This document shows, in pieces, positions 8,832 through 17,427 of a stretch of 58,366 bases of DNA (position 1 is the first letter of the stretch; the number at the start of each line of letters is the position of its first letter). The stretch lies in contig JAAOZP010000007.1 in NCBI GenBank assembly GCA_011605725.1, positions 1 to 58,366 on the forward strand, read 5' to 3'. Origin of the DNA: Nitrososphaerota archaeon. Its GTDB lineage: Archaea; Thermoproteota; EX4484-205; JAAOZP01. A program made the translations under genes and the position numbers. The notes beneath the pieces were generated by a model. That model ran no database searches. It was not told the DNA's origin and saw only the letters and a program-made list of their open reading frames with translations.

Positions 8832-9356
8832 TTAAGTTACTGTTTCAAGAAGCATCCTGCTATGCTCGTCGACTTTACTAATATCCTCAACAATGTAAAC
8901 ATTATCGTTAGTATCGATGATAACGATCTTTTCTCCAGACCTGTTTACACTCCTCCTCCCCCTTGTCTTGAACTCCCTCGATCCTCTATTAGTTTCAACA
9001 TGCCATATGAATTCGTCTCCGCTTGTCTCCAGCTTCCTAACCCTTCTAATCACAGGTATGAAGTAGAGTTTTTCCAATGTTTCTTCAAGGTTTTTCCTCG
9101 ACTCAGCATCCGTTTCTCTATAATCTTCCATTACGCATACTTCGTTTCCCTGAACATCGGTGAATATCAGGAAATAAGGGTTGCTTATTGGGAATGGCTT
9201 CTTAGGAACTACTTCGAGAAACTCCCCGTTGCTTCCCACTATCTTTACAGTATTCGGCTTCTCTCCCTTAAGGATCCTTGTCTTTTTCACATCCAGAACC
9301 CACGTCTTGCTAAGGAAGTCTTCAAGCAACGGCAACCTGTTTCTCAGCCTCCGCAA
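8832..9356 (-). CDS. DUF1854 family protein, partner of the PH-domain ABC exporter
   Basis: A soluble protein of about 170 residues. The DUF1854 pattern is visible: FTDVQGNEVCVMEDYRETD, then YFIPVIRRV, WHVETNRGSREFKTRG, and VIIDTNDNVYIVEDISKVDE followed by HSR. No enzyme motif is seen. In bacteria, as I recall, DUF1854 genes sit beside ABC exporters with an N-terminal PH-like domain, and the same pairing occurs here: this frame overlaps the exporter gene's 3' end by 35 bases. The TTG at 9356 has no site before it; TTGs at 9335 or 9329 follow a GGAGG and may be the true start. Likely a regulatory or adaptor subunit of the exporter. Confidence 0.7.
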   Translation of the reverse strand: MRRLRNRLPLLEDFLSKTWVLDVKKTRILKGEKPNTVKIVGSNGEFLEVVPKKPFPISNPYFLIFTDVQGNEVCVMEDYRETDAESRKNLEETLEKLYFIPVIRRVRKLETSGDEFIWHVETNRGSREFKTRGRRSVNRSGEKIVIIDTNDNVYIVEDISKVDEHSRMLLETVT

Positions 9357-11517
9357 ACTGTGCTTTATATATTTTAGCGTACAGCCCGTTCAGCCTCAAA
9401 AGCTCCTCATGCGTACCGGTTTCAACAATCCTACCCTTATCCATCACAACTATCTTGTTTGATCTTTGAAGGGTTGAGAGCCTGTGCGCAATAACTATTG
9501 TGGTTCTCTCCTTCGAGATATTGTCTAAGGCCTGCTGTATCTGTCTCTCCGCAAGCGTGTCCACAGAGGATGTTGCTTCATCCATTATTAGAATTTTAGG
9601 CTCAAGAATTATTGCTCTCGCTATCGCGATCCTCTGTCTCTCTCCCCCTGAGAGTCTTGAGCCTCTCTCTCCAACAGGCGAATCGTAGGCTAAGGGGAGG
9701 TTCATTATTGTCTCATGAATATTCGCAGCCTTGGCTGCAGCTATCACTTTCTTCAAATCCACTTTTTCAAGGCCGTATGTTATGTTGAACAATACGGAGT
9801 TGTCGAAGAGAAACGGGTCCTGAGCAACTATCCCTATGCTTTTCCTCAACCTTTCCAGCCTGATTTTCCTAATGTCGACACCGTCTATCAGAATCCTGCC
9901 TTCATTTACGTCGTAGAATCTTAACAGTAGTTTCGTCAGTGTTGTCTTGCCTGAGCCGCTTTGCCCAACTATTCCAACCATCTCGCCCCTTCTTATTTCA
10001 AGGTTTATGTTTTTCAAAACCGGGATGAACGGTTCATAACCGAACGTAACGTTTTCAAACCTTATGTCCCCCATGATCTCGAAATCCTGGGCGTCAGGAG
10101 CATCTTTAATCGCAGGGTCGATCCTTAGGATTTCAAGAATCCTTTCCCCGGAGGTTACTGCTTGCTGCAGTGGCTCAGCAAGGTTTGTTACTGTTTGAAT
10201 CGGACCGTAAAACATCCACATGTAGCTGACGAATGCGACAAGTGTGCCGGGAGAAATATCTCCACTTATAACGTGTAATCCGCCAACGTACCATACTATC
10301 GCTGCTCCCGCGGAGCTGACGAAGCCTAGGATTGGGAAAAAGCTAAGGTGTAGTCTCGTTATGTCCAGGTTTGCCTTAACAACCTCGTTCATTCTCTCAA
10401 TAAACCTGTTGACCTCTCCTTTCTCCTTAGCGAAAGACTTCACAACAGATATTCCGGGTATCGTGTCTACGAGTAGAGAGCTTACGTCAGCCCATTTTCG
10501 CCAAGCCTTATGGTAGACAAGCCGGGCTTTAGACCTGAACCGTGGTATTCCAAGGATTATGAGTGGAAAAGGCAGTAGTGCGAAAAGAGAGAGCCTGTAA
10601 TCCATAGTGAATATTATGATGCCTATTCCAATTATGGAGAGGACGTTTATGATTAGGCTTGGTATCCCCCAAACCAGGAACCATTGGACCCTGCCAATAT
10701 CATCAGTTATTCTTGAAATAACCCTGCCGGTGCTCATCTTGTCGTAGAACGACATTGAGAGTTCCTGGACATGACTGTAGAGGTCTCTCCTCATGCTGTA
10801 AACCAGTTTCTGGCTTAAAAGTGAAAGCGAATAGTTTTGAAGTATTCCGAGAAGAGTGTTCAACGCGTAGATAGTTATTAGGAGGGCAGTTAGGTTTAGA
10901 AGCGTGGTTTCCTGTTTCTGGGTTGCTATTTGATCTATGAGTGTCCTAAGCAGGGAGGGAGGCACTAGGTTTAATCCTGTGATTACGACGGATAGGGTTA
11001 AACCAGTCAACACGAGATACCAATGGGGCTTGAGATAAGACATTAGCCAGATTATTGCGCTCTTCCTGCTCTTCCCGTTTTTTTCAAAGTATAGCTTGAA
11101 CTCTATCTCCCTAGGGTCTTTATACTGGAGAAGCGCGTTTACCACTCCTGCCGCATGTCTAAACTCGCTTATCTTGTCTTTCGAAAACCTCGCTACAGGG
11201 ACTTCTCTACCATCGACAACCAGAATGAGCTCGCTGTTTCCAAGGTAATCGTTGAAGACTACTTGCGTAATCCTTCCTATCTCTAATTCCACCTGCTTAA
11301 GCCCTTTCTCATCCAGCTTCAAAACCCTTTTGTTTGTAACTATGAATAAGTATTTAGAGTAGTTGCCATCGTCACTCAGGTCGCCTGTTGCGATCGATAG
11401 AATTGTTTCTTCAGGCCTCGTTTCCTTCTCGACCAGTTTCCTTTCTTCTTCGCCGAGTTTCTCTAGAATGATTCCGCTGGTTTCAACATGCTCCAACCTT
11501 AAAAGTGCTGCTTGCAC
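9322..11517 (-). CDS. ABC exporter with N-terminal PH-like domain
   Basis: At 731 residues it is about 130 longer than normal half-exporters. The extra N-terminal part (about 1-140) reads as a PH-like beta domain (YLFIVTNKRVLKLDEKGLKQ, ELILVVDGREVPVARF). Six membrane helices follow (about 155-440), then an ATPase domain with GQSGSGKTT (near 517), LSGGERQR and ILIMDEATSSVD. Both ATPase motifs are canonical, so a homodimer is expected. GTG start at 11517 is uncertain; a TATA box around 11525-11535 would also fit a TTG at 11496. Related bacterial genes are named as cyanophycin-associated, but no cyanophycin genes are seen here. Substrate unknown. Confidence 0.8.
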   Translation of the reverse strand: MQAALLRLEHVETSGIILEKLGEEERKLVEKETRPEETILSIATGDLSDDGNYSKYLFIVTNKRVLKLDEKGLKQVELEIGRITQVVFNDYLGNSELILVVDGREVPVARFSKDKISEFRHAAGVVNALLQYKDPREIEFKLYFEKNGKSRKSAIIWLMSYLKPHWYLVLTGLTLSVVITGLNLVPPSLLRTLIDQIATQKQETTLLNLTALLITIYALNTLLGILQNYSLSLLSQKLVYSMRRDLYSHVQELSMSFYDKMSTGRVISRITDDIGRVQWFLVWGIPSLIINVLSIIGIGIIIFTMDYRLSLFALLPFPLIILGIPRFRSKARLVYHKAWRKWADVSSLLVDTIPGISVVKSFAKEKGEVNRFIERMNEVVKANLDITRLHLSFFPILGFVSSAGAAIVWYVGGLHVISGDISPGTLVAFVSYMWMFYGPIQTVTNLAEPLQQAVTSGERILEILRIDPAIKDAPDAQDFEIMGDIRFENVTFGYEPFIPVLKNINLEIRRGEMVGIVGQSGSGKTTLTKLLLRFYDVNEGRILIDGVDIRKIRLERLRKSIGIVAQDPFLFDNSVLFNITYGLEKVDLKKVIAAAKAANIHETIMNLPLAYDSPVGERGSRLSGGERQRIAIARAIILEPKILIMDEATSSVDTLAERQIQQALDNISKERTTIVIAHRLSTLQRSNKIVVMDKGRIVETGTHEELLRLNGLYAKIYKAQFAEAEKQVAVA

Positions 11518-11637
11518 GCGGTTCTCTATTTAAGGCTTTTTGATTTAACAATGTAAAAACTTATTTAAGCCCTATGGTTCCGTTTCCCCGTTTCCACTCG
11601 TGAACGCTTAAATAACGCTGGGGAAAACATTAGTCGT

Positions 11638-12615
11638 ATGAGAAGTCTTAAAACGGTTGGGCTTATCGTTGCCGTAATTGTCATCCTGGTATTGTTCATC
11701 CTCTACGGTAGAACAGTGATACCTTTCCTACCGCCGATTTTCACCGTTGAAATTGAGCCGGGGACTTTCATTCAAGCCATGCTGGTTGCAGCAGGCATCT
11801 ACATAATGTATGTAATAATATCCTACGCGATTTCCTCCACGGTAGTGCGTGCCGGCGGAAAGCGTGGGGACGTGAAGATGCTGACGAGCTTTCTGCGTTC
11901 AATCATGTTTTTCATCGGAGTCCTGCTGATTATAAGCATATTCACCGGAGGCGGGTTAACATTCGCCACAGCCCTCGGAGCCTTCGGAGGAATGTTTCTA
12001 GGATGGTCTCTGCAGCAGCCCGTCACCGGGCTTGCAGCATGGTTCCTGATAAACATAAGGCGTCCGTTTAAAGTTGGTGACCGTATTTTCCTTCCCGCAT
12101 GGGGTCTGATAGGCGATGTCTTAGACGTTGGAATGATGTATACGACGCTTAACCAGGTTGGTGGAACTATAGGAAGCGAGGAGCCTTCTGGAAGAAGAAT
12201 TCTAATACCCAATGCGATACTTTTCTCAAACGTTATTATAAACTATACGAGCGAGATTAAGACGACTCAGCCATATATACTGGATGAGGTTGTCGTCAGG
12301 ATAACTTACGATTCTGACTGGGAGGAGGCGGAGAGGATAATGAAGAAGGTTGCGACAGAGGTTACTATGGACATAATAAAGGAGACTGGTGTTGAGCCGT
12401 ATGTTAGGTCTGATTTCTACGATTATGGAGTATACCTTAGGCTCAGGTACATGACGCTTGCTGTGGACCGTCCTAGGATAGCTCACGAGATAAACAAGAA
12501 AATATTCGAAGAGTTCCAGAAGAACGAGAAAGTAGACTTCGCCATTCCATTCATATATTCCTACAAGAAGGGTGAGAAGGCCTTTAAAGTACTTGGCGAC
12601 TCGACAGCGGATTAA
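11638..12615 (+). CDS. MscS-family mechanosensitive channel
   Basis: A 325-residue membrane protein that would release solutes under osmotic shock. It has three hydrophobic segments in the first 125 residues. The third contains the Gly/Ala-rich pore helix, followed by WSLQQPVTGLAAWFLINIRR and FKVGDRIFLP, the start of the MscS beta domain. The cytoplasmic part includes ILIPNAILFSNVIINYT, a hallmark of the family. A TATA box (11608-11617) lies about 25 bases before the ATG, so leaderless. The downstream gene follows after 38 bases and may be cotranscribed. Confidence 0.9.
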   Translation: MRSLKTVGLIVAVIVILVLFILYGRTVIPFLPPIFTVEIEPGTFIQAMLVAAGIYIMYVIISYAISSTVVRAGGKRGDVKMLTSFLRSIMFFIGVLLIISIFTGGGLTFATALGAFGGMFLGWSLQQPVTGLAAWFLINIRRPFKVGDRIFLPAWGLIGDVLDVGMMYTTLNQVGGTIGSEEPSGRRILIPNAILFSNVIINYTSEIKTTQPYILDEVVVRITYDSDWEEAERIMKKVATEVTMDIIKETGVEPYVRSDFYDYGVYLRLRYMTLAVDRPRIAHEINKKIFEEFQKNEKVDFAIPFIYSYKKGEKAFKVLGDSTAD

Positions 12616-12653
12616 AGCTTTTAACCAAGAAGCCTGGAAATACGTGTGAAGCC

Positions 12654-13358
12654 TTGGATTACAGCGAGCTCCTGAGAAAGAGTCTACACTTCCTCCTCTC
12701 GCTAATACTCCTCCTACCGTTCTTGTTAAACCGGTTTGAAATAGTTTTAGACACAAGGGTTTTCTACTCTGTTTTAAGCATCGTGGCCCTGACGCTGAAC
12801 GCGATCCAGATTAAGCGGCCCCTCTTAAGAAGCGAGGTTAAGGGCTTCATGAGAGAGAAGAGGGAGAAATTCTTCAACGATATTAGAAACTACCTGCCCT
12901 TGAGAAGCAGGGTTACTGCTCAGGTTATAGACAGGGTTGAGGAGAAGATTAGGGGGATAGAGGACCTTATAGACCACCAATTATCAACTGTTGAGAGAGA
13001 CTACGAGAAGAGAGGAGGATATATAGGTTTAACCTATGGAATACTTGGAGTAACCTTATCATACTTCCTGTTCGAGGATTACGCTTTCTACGGGGTTGTT
13101 TCACTGGCTACGACGGATGCTGTAGCGACACTCGTGGGTGGTCTAACTGGTGTTCACAGGCTTCCGTTGACAAGCAAGACTTTTGAAGGAAGTGTTTCAG
13201 GCTTCGCAGCGTTTTTCACAGTCTTGCTTTTAACAGGTGTTTCCCCGTTGAGCGCCCTCATGCTTTCAATCATGGCAGCGATTGTTGAAGCCTACACGGT
13301 AGAGGATAATTTGCTTCTACCCATAGCCGTATCGTTCCTCTCAACCTTTACCGTTTAA
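12654..13358 (+). CDS. Dolichol kinase / phosphatidate cytidylyltransferase-like membrane protein
   Basis: Membrane protein of 234 residues. The C-terminal half carries TTDAVATLVGGLTG, then HRLPLTSKTFEGSVSGF, which matches the CTP-binding pattern of SEC59/VTE5-type CTP-dependent polyprenol kinases. A charged segment (about 60-110) lies between the N-terminal and C-terminal helices. The likely role is phosphorylation of a polyprenol or phytol-type alcohol for lipid or glycan carrier synthesis. The start is TTG at 12654. It ends convergently with the hydrolase gene, overlapping by 4 bases. Confidence 0.65.
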   Translation: MDYSELLRKSLHFLLSLILLLPFLLNRFEIVLDTRVFYSVLSIVALTLNAIQIKRPLLRSEVKGFMREKREKFFNDIRNYLPLRSRVTAQVIDRVEEKIRGIEDLIDHQLSTVERDYEKRGGYIGLTYGILGVTLSYFLFEDYAFYGVVSLATTDAVATLVGGLTGVHRLPLTSKTFEGSVSGFAAFFTVLLLTGVSPLSALMLSIMAAIVEAYTVEDNLLLPIAVSFLSTFTV

Positions 13359-14125
13359 AGGTTTTTCTTAAACCATTCCGTCGTAATCTCGATAACTCTA
13401 TCCTCATACTCTCTCCCGGTGAAAGTATGGTCTGCCCCATCTATTATTACGAGCCTCTTGGGTTCCCCCGCTTTCTCATAAAGCATGTGCGCGTGTTTAA
13501 CTGGGACAACAGTGTCTCCTGAACCATGCATAATAAGAATCGGCCTTGGAGTGATCTTTGAACAGGCATCCAGTACATCGTGCTTCAAAATGTCCGTGAA
13601 AAAGTCTTTACCCACTCTGAAGCCGCTCGGCAGGTCCACGTAGCCTTTTTCCGTGACTGTTTTCAAATCGGCTCCGAAAGCTTTCAAGCCGTCTGACATG
13701 ATTCTGAATTCAGCCGGCGAGGACCAGCTGCATACTGCCTTCACCATCTGGTTTCGTGCAGCAGTCAGGATAGAGACTGCTCCTCCAAGGCTTAACCCTA
13801 CTACGCCGATTTTATCGCGCGCAACCTCGTTCCTTTCAAGCAGGAAGCTTAAAACAGAGTTAAGATCAGTTATCTCTGAGGAGACCGTCATGTTTTCAAA
13901 CTCGCCCTCGCTCTCGCCGGATCCTCTGAAGTCGAATCTAACGGCTGCGATGCCCTCTCTACTCATTTTCCTAGCTGCGCGTACGAACAGCCTGTGGGCT
14001 TCAACCCTGTTTCCAGTGAAACCATGGCAGAAAACTACTGTCGGAGCAGGCGTTTCATCGGGAACATGCATAACGCCGTGTATTCTCTCTCCTATTACGG
14101 TTACAAATATGGGTTTTTCCTCCAT
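13355..14125 (-). CDS. Alpha/beta hydrolase, esterase/peptidase type
   Basis: A 256-residue alpha/beta hydrolase. The oxyanion-hole motif is FCHGFTGNRVEAHR, the nucleophile elbow is GLSLGG, the acid is in HGSGDTVVPV and the catalytic His is in GADHTFTG. No signal peptide, so cytoplasmic. The family includes feruloyl-esterase-like and acyl-peptidase-like enzymes, and the substrate cannot be told. Leaderless, with a TATA box (TATTTATAAATA, about 14149-14160) before the ATG. Confidence 0.85.
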   Translation of the reverse strand: MEEKPIFVTVIGERIHGVMHVPDETPAPTVVFCHGFTGNRVEAHRLFVRAARKMSREGIAAVRFDFRGSGESEGEFENMTVSSEITDLNSVLSFLLERNEVARDKIGVVGLSLGGAVSILTAARNQMVKAVCSWSSPAEFRIMSDGLKAFGADLKTVTEKGYVDLPSGFRVGKDFFTDILKHDVLDACSKITPRPILIMHGSGDTVVPVKHAHMLYEKAGEPKRLVIIDGADHTFTGREYEDRVIEITTEWFKKNL

Positions 14126-14186
14126 TTCTGAGATCAGTCTGCAAACGCTATTTATAAATATGGGTGTTAAGAAAGCTTAGCAAGGT

Positions 14187-15131
14187 TTATTCAAACTCTA
14201 TTGTTGCAGGAGGCTTGTCAGAAATATCGTAAAGCACCCTTGAGACTTCAGGAAGACTACTGATTATCATGTCCCTCACCCTGTCAAGCCTAGCCCAGTC
14301 GAGCCTAACATACTTCGCAGTAATAGCGTCTTCAGACTTGACGATTCTCAGGGCAATCATGTACCCGTACTTCCTTGTCGAATCCTTCTCCACTCCCGTA
14401 GCCCTCCCTTCGAGAAGAACTGGGAAGGCTTGGAAACACTCTATGTCCGCAAGCTCGTCGTCAACTATGGCTGTAGCCTTCTTTATTACTGAAAGCTTCT
14501 CCTCAGTGACTTCACCGAGTACCCTGATTGCCAGCCCGGGTCCTGGGAACGGTCTACGGTTAACTATTTCATCCGGAAGCCCCAGTTCCCTTGCAACCAT
14601 CCTGACCTGATTCTTGTAAAGCTCTTTCAAGGGTTCAACTATTTTAAAACCGTATTTCTCAAGCGGGTTTATGCCTATCTGCTCCAGAACATTATGCTGT
14701 GTTTTCACTCCTCCGGCGGTTTCAACTATGTCCGCCGCTATCGTTCCCTGCAGAACGATTTTTGCACCAGCCTGCTTAGCTATTTTCGAAAAAGTCTCGT
14801 AGAAGGTTTCTCGGAAAGCCTTTCTCTTCTCCTCAGCGTCCCTGATTCCTTTTAAAGCCTTTAAAAAATCTTTTTGAACATCATGCACCTCTACGCTTAT
14901 CCCTAGGTTTCTGAAGACCCTGCTAGTCTTCTCAGCCTCCCCTATTCTCATGAAACCGTCATCCAGGAAGACGGCTCTAAGGTTTCCGCCAACCGCTTTA
15001 AAACCCAGTACAGCCACTACGGAGCTGTCGACCCCGCCGGATAAGGCGACGATAGCTGTCTCGCCGCCGACCTCTCTTCTTAAAAAACCTGTTTTTTCCT
15101 CTATGAATTCTCTGGCGTTGAACTGTTTCAT
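14187..15131 (-). CDS. guaAb: GMP synthase subunit B (ATP pyrophosphatase)
   Basis: Amidates XMP to GMP using ammonia from a separate glutaminase subunit. The 314 residues start with the PP-loop ALSGGVDSSVVAVLG (about 28-42) and end with the dimerisation domain, including RPFPGPGLAIRVLGEVTEEK and the C-terminal KPPATIEFE. As in other archaea, the glutaminase (guaAa) is a separate gene and is not in this window. TATA box near 15150-15160, leaderless ATG. Confidence 0.95.
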   Translation of the reverse strand: MKQFNAREFIEEKTGFLRREVGGETAIVALSGGVDSSVVAVLGFKAVGGNLRAVFLDDGFMRIGEAEKTSRVFRNLGISVEVHDVQKDFLKALKGIRDAEEKRKAFRETFYETFSKIAKQAGAKIVLQGTIAADIVETAGGVKTQHNVLEQIGINPLEKYGFKIVEPLKELYKNQVRMVARELGLPDEIVNRRPFPGPGLAIRVLGEVTEEKLSVIKKATAIVDDELADIECFQAFPVLLEGRATGVEKDSTRKYGYMIALRIVKSEDAITAKYVRLDWARLDRVRDMIISSLPEVSRVLYDISDKPPATIEFE

Positions 15132-15378
15132 GCCTCAGCCCGTTTAAAGCCATTATTTAAGCTTTATCACGGTTCTTCAAGATTTTAAGCAAGAGTATTT
15201 TTCAAATGCTGAACTTTTTCAGAAACGCTTGTAAACCGTTGTAACGCGCTAAACTTTCACGGCTGTCTATATTTGCTTCAGCCAGTGGAATCCGCTTATC
15301 AAGCATGTTGACGACGCGTAAGACCATGCTTGCTACATCATCTTTCTACAGCATGTGAGGAGGAATCCGAGTAATCCA
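15132..15378. other. Intergenic region with inverted repeat
   Basis: No convincing gene. The right part of this 247-base gap holds AAGCATG (about 15300-15306) facing CATGCTT (about 15327-15333), followed by GCTACATC, and an AACGCGCTAAAC motif at 15243-15254. The left end holds the guaAb promoter. The hairpin lies downstream of the flippase-like gene's stop and may mark its 3' end. Confidence 0.3.
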
Positions 15379-16377
15379 TTATTTTGCAGGCTTGTTAAAA
15401 ACCTTGGAGAAACCTATCTTCAAAAGAGAAGGTAAACCTATGAAGTCAGTCACCGTGTAGAAGAATCGGAAAAGCAGCGATATGGATACGCCTTGTGAAA
15501 GAGGAACTCCGAAAAGCTGTAGCAACGCTGCTAAAACACCCTCCTGCACCCCTAGACCCGCTAGTGTTAAAGGCAAGTATGTGAAGCTCGACACGAGCGA
15601 GTATATGAAGATGAATAACACAGGGCTCAGCTTAACGCCGACGGAAAGAGAGAAAAAACAGAGGGCCGCCGAGTCCAGAATGGATGTCGACAACATGGAT
15701 AAAACAACTGGTCCCAGAGCCTTCTTCGCTTTAACACCTTCTCTCTGAAAGTTTTCGATCCTATTCAAGTAGGGGTTTAGAACTCTACCTATCAACCTGA
15801 ACGAGCTGAGCCTCCGTGCAAGCTTCCTAGGCTTATCGGACCAGAGGATTGTTGCGAAGCATAGGGCGCTGGCTGCCAGAATGATGGCGCTTAAAGCAAC
15901 AATCCATTGGACTCCAGAAATAGTTTCCACTGGGCCGATTAGATACGTTACTGAAATTACTGTTAGGAAAGCCCTTACGATGAAGTCAACCATGCCCGAC
16001 AGGATTGTCGCCACTAAGCATGCTTCGAAAGGGGTTTTGCTGAGCGCCTCCATTACGAAGGGAGTTATGAAGTATCCTGAACGCCCAGGTGTAAGGTCAC
16101 TCGCCAACTGGCCTGCGAAGTTCGCCTGAATACAGCTTAAAAGCCCAGCCTTATGTTTTAAGGATGACAGGATAAAGTAGAAGGATAGCGCTATCATTGT
16201 TGAGGCAGCCAGTATCAGGAGGGAGCCGGCTAAAACGTATTTAGCATCAGCGTAAAGCAGGGTTTTAAAAGTCTCTTCAAAGTTTGCCTGCTGAAGCAGG
16301 ATTACCAGGATGAGTAGGCCTATTGCTAGCTGAAAAACTATTAAAACCCACTTTCCCGCTTTCTTCTCCTGCTTCAT
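15379..16377 (-). CDS. UPF0104 family membrane protein (lysylphosphatidylglycerol synthase TM region, flippase-like)
   Basis: A 332-residue protein with about eight membrane segments. Family features include FAGQLASDLTPGRSGYFITP near residue 90 and LPLTLAGLGVQEGVLAALL near 270. The fold is that of the membrane half of MprF, without the aminoacyl-transferase domain, and is thought to move or flip lipids or glycolipids. TATA-like sequence at about 16402-16412, leaderless ATG. A strong hairpin lies between this gene and the upstream gene. Confidence 0.8.
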   Translation of the reverse strand: MKQEKKAGKWVLIVFQLAIGLLILVILLQQANFEETFKTLLYADAKYVLAGSLLILAASTMIALSFYFILSSLKHKAGLLSCIQANFAGQLASDLTPGRSGYFITPFVMEALSKTPFEACLVATILSGMVDFIVRAFLTVISVTYLIGPVETISGVQWIVALSAIILAASALCFATILWSDKPRKLARRLSSFRLIGRVLNPYLNRIENFQREGVKAKKALGPVVLSMLSTSILDSAALCFFSLSVGVKLSPVLFIFIYSLVSSFTYLPLTLAGLGVQEGVLAALLQLFGVPLSQGVSISLLFRFFYTVTDFIGLPSLLKIGFSKVFNKPAK

Positions 16378-16479
16378 GCTTCTATTACCCTTGGGGAAAA
16401 GGAATTATTAATGGTTGCCGGTTTTACGCCTGCGAGATCACTGTCAGCCTGCGGGCTCAAGAATCACATTCCTCTCCTC

Positions 16480-16502
16480 CGGCAAACGGTTTCCGGTTGC
16501 CG
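16480..16502 (-). terminator. Compact hairpin downstream of the 264-residue membrane protein gene
   Basis: CGGCAA-a-CGG-ttt-CCG-g-TTGCCG gives nine base pairs with one A-G mismatch and a three-base loop, starting 20 bases after the stop at 16523. GGTTGCCGG also recurs nearby, at about 16414. It could end transcription, stabilise the 3' end or bind a regulator; archaeal termination usually needs U-tracts, and none follows. Confidence 0.35.
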
Positions 16503-16522
16503 ACTGCTATACCGGTTAAGAG

Positions 16523-17317
16523 TCAGCCCTGATGGGGGGAGCCTTTCTCGCTCAACTTTTCCAGCATGATTTTTCTTTCAGCTTCCAGCTCGTCAAGAAT
16601 TCTCCGGAGCCTTGCAGTCAGCCTATCGTAGGCTCCTCCAGATATTATGTTATCCTTCTTCTCATCCTCTAAAACAACCAGAAAAGCCCTTACTCTAGTA
16701 ATCTCCTCCTCTATAATGTTCAGGCTGACCGGTAGGGGGGGCGTGCCGGCTGTCGACTCGGATGCTGAAGAGGATTCCTCCTGAATGGTTCGCGTCTCCT
16801 CCTCGCCTGATAATGGTTTAAAAAGATCCAGAGGCGGGCTGGATGTTTCAACAACCTCCTCCGCAGGGGGTTGCGAAACTACTGCGGCGACTTTTCTCCT
16901 CGCACTGGGTCTAAACTTTCCTATTACTATTGCTGCTACGGAGGCTCCCCAGACTGTGAAGTAGCCAGCTCCGTAGCTCGGCATGTTGAAGCCCAGTACA
17001 GGGTTGAAGACTGTTACTGTGGTTAAGAGGATTACTCCAAGGATGCTTATGACGCCGGAGCGCAAAGGATATAGCCCGAGGGCTCCAGCAGCAATCAGAA
17101 TTATGAATGATACTAGGATGATTATTTCGTAGATTATGAGGCTCATGGGCTGCTGCACGCCGTTTGCAATGTTTTGAACGAATTGAACCACCATGTTGAA
17201 CAAGGTTGTTTCTCCAGTCTGGCCTGAGGGAAGCATGAAGGAGCCGAACGGGAGTAGGAACGTTGCTAGAATAGTAACCAGGCCCAGCGCTATGCCTGCA
17301 ACCCTGTCCGTATCCAT
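16523..17317 (-). CDS. Four-helix membrane protein with acidic linker and coiled-coil tail
   Basis: I do not recognise the family. The first 145 residues hold about four hydrophobic segments (for example GIALGLVTILATFLLPFG and IIILVSFIILIAAGALG). Next comes a low-complexity linker rich in Pro, Glu and Ser (about 150-200), then a helical tail with DNIISGGAYDRLTARLRRIL, which resembles the short SHOCT-type helix pair. It lies between a large surface protein and the flippase-like gene on the same strand, so an envelope role is possible. TATA-like sequence at about 17340-17355. Confidence 0.6.
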   Translation of the reverse strand: MDTDRVAGIALGLVTILATFLLPFGSFMLPSGQTGETTLFNMVVQFVQNIANGVQQPMSLIIYEIIILVSFIILIAAGALGLYPLRSGVISILGVILLTTVTVFNPVLGFNMPSYGAGYFTVWGASVAAIVIGKFRPSARRKVAAVVSQPPAEEVVETSSPPLDLFKPLSGEEETRTIQEESSSASESTAGTPPLPVSLNIIEEEITRVRAFLVVLEDEKKDNIISGGAYDRLTARLRRILDELEAERKIMLEKLSEKGSPHQG

Positions 17318-17427
17318 CTCTACGTTATTTTGTCTTGTTAAAACATATATTAACCTTCCTTTTCAGCATTTTTCACAGTTAAGACTAGGTATTCCGGTTT
17401 TACAGCGTCCAGGGTTTTGGCGAAGAG

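Noticed and set aside
8862..9377. A 171-residue plus-strand open frame
   Set aside because: Shadow of the DUF1854 gene; the minus strand has clear family motifs.
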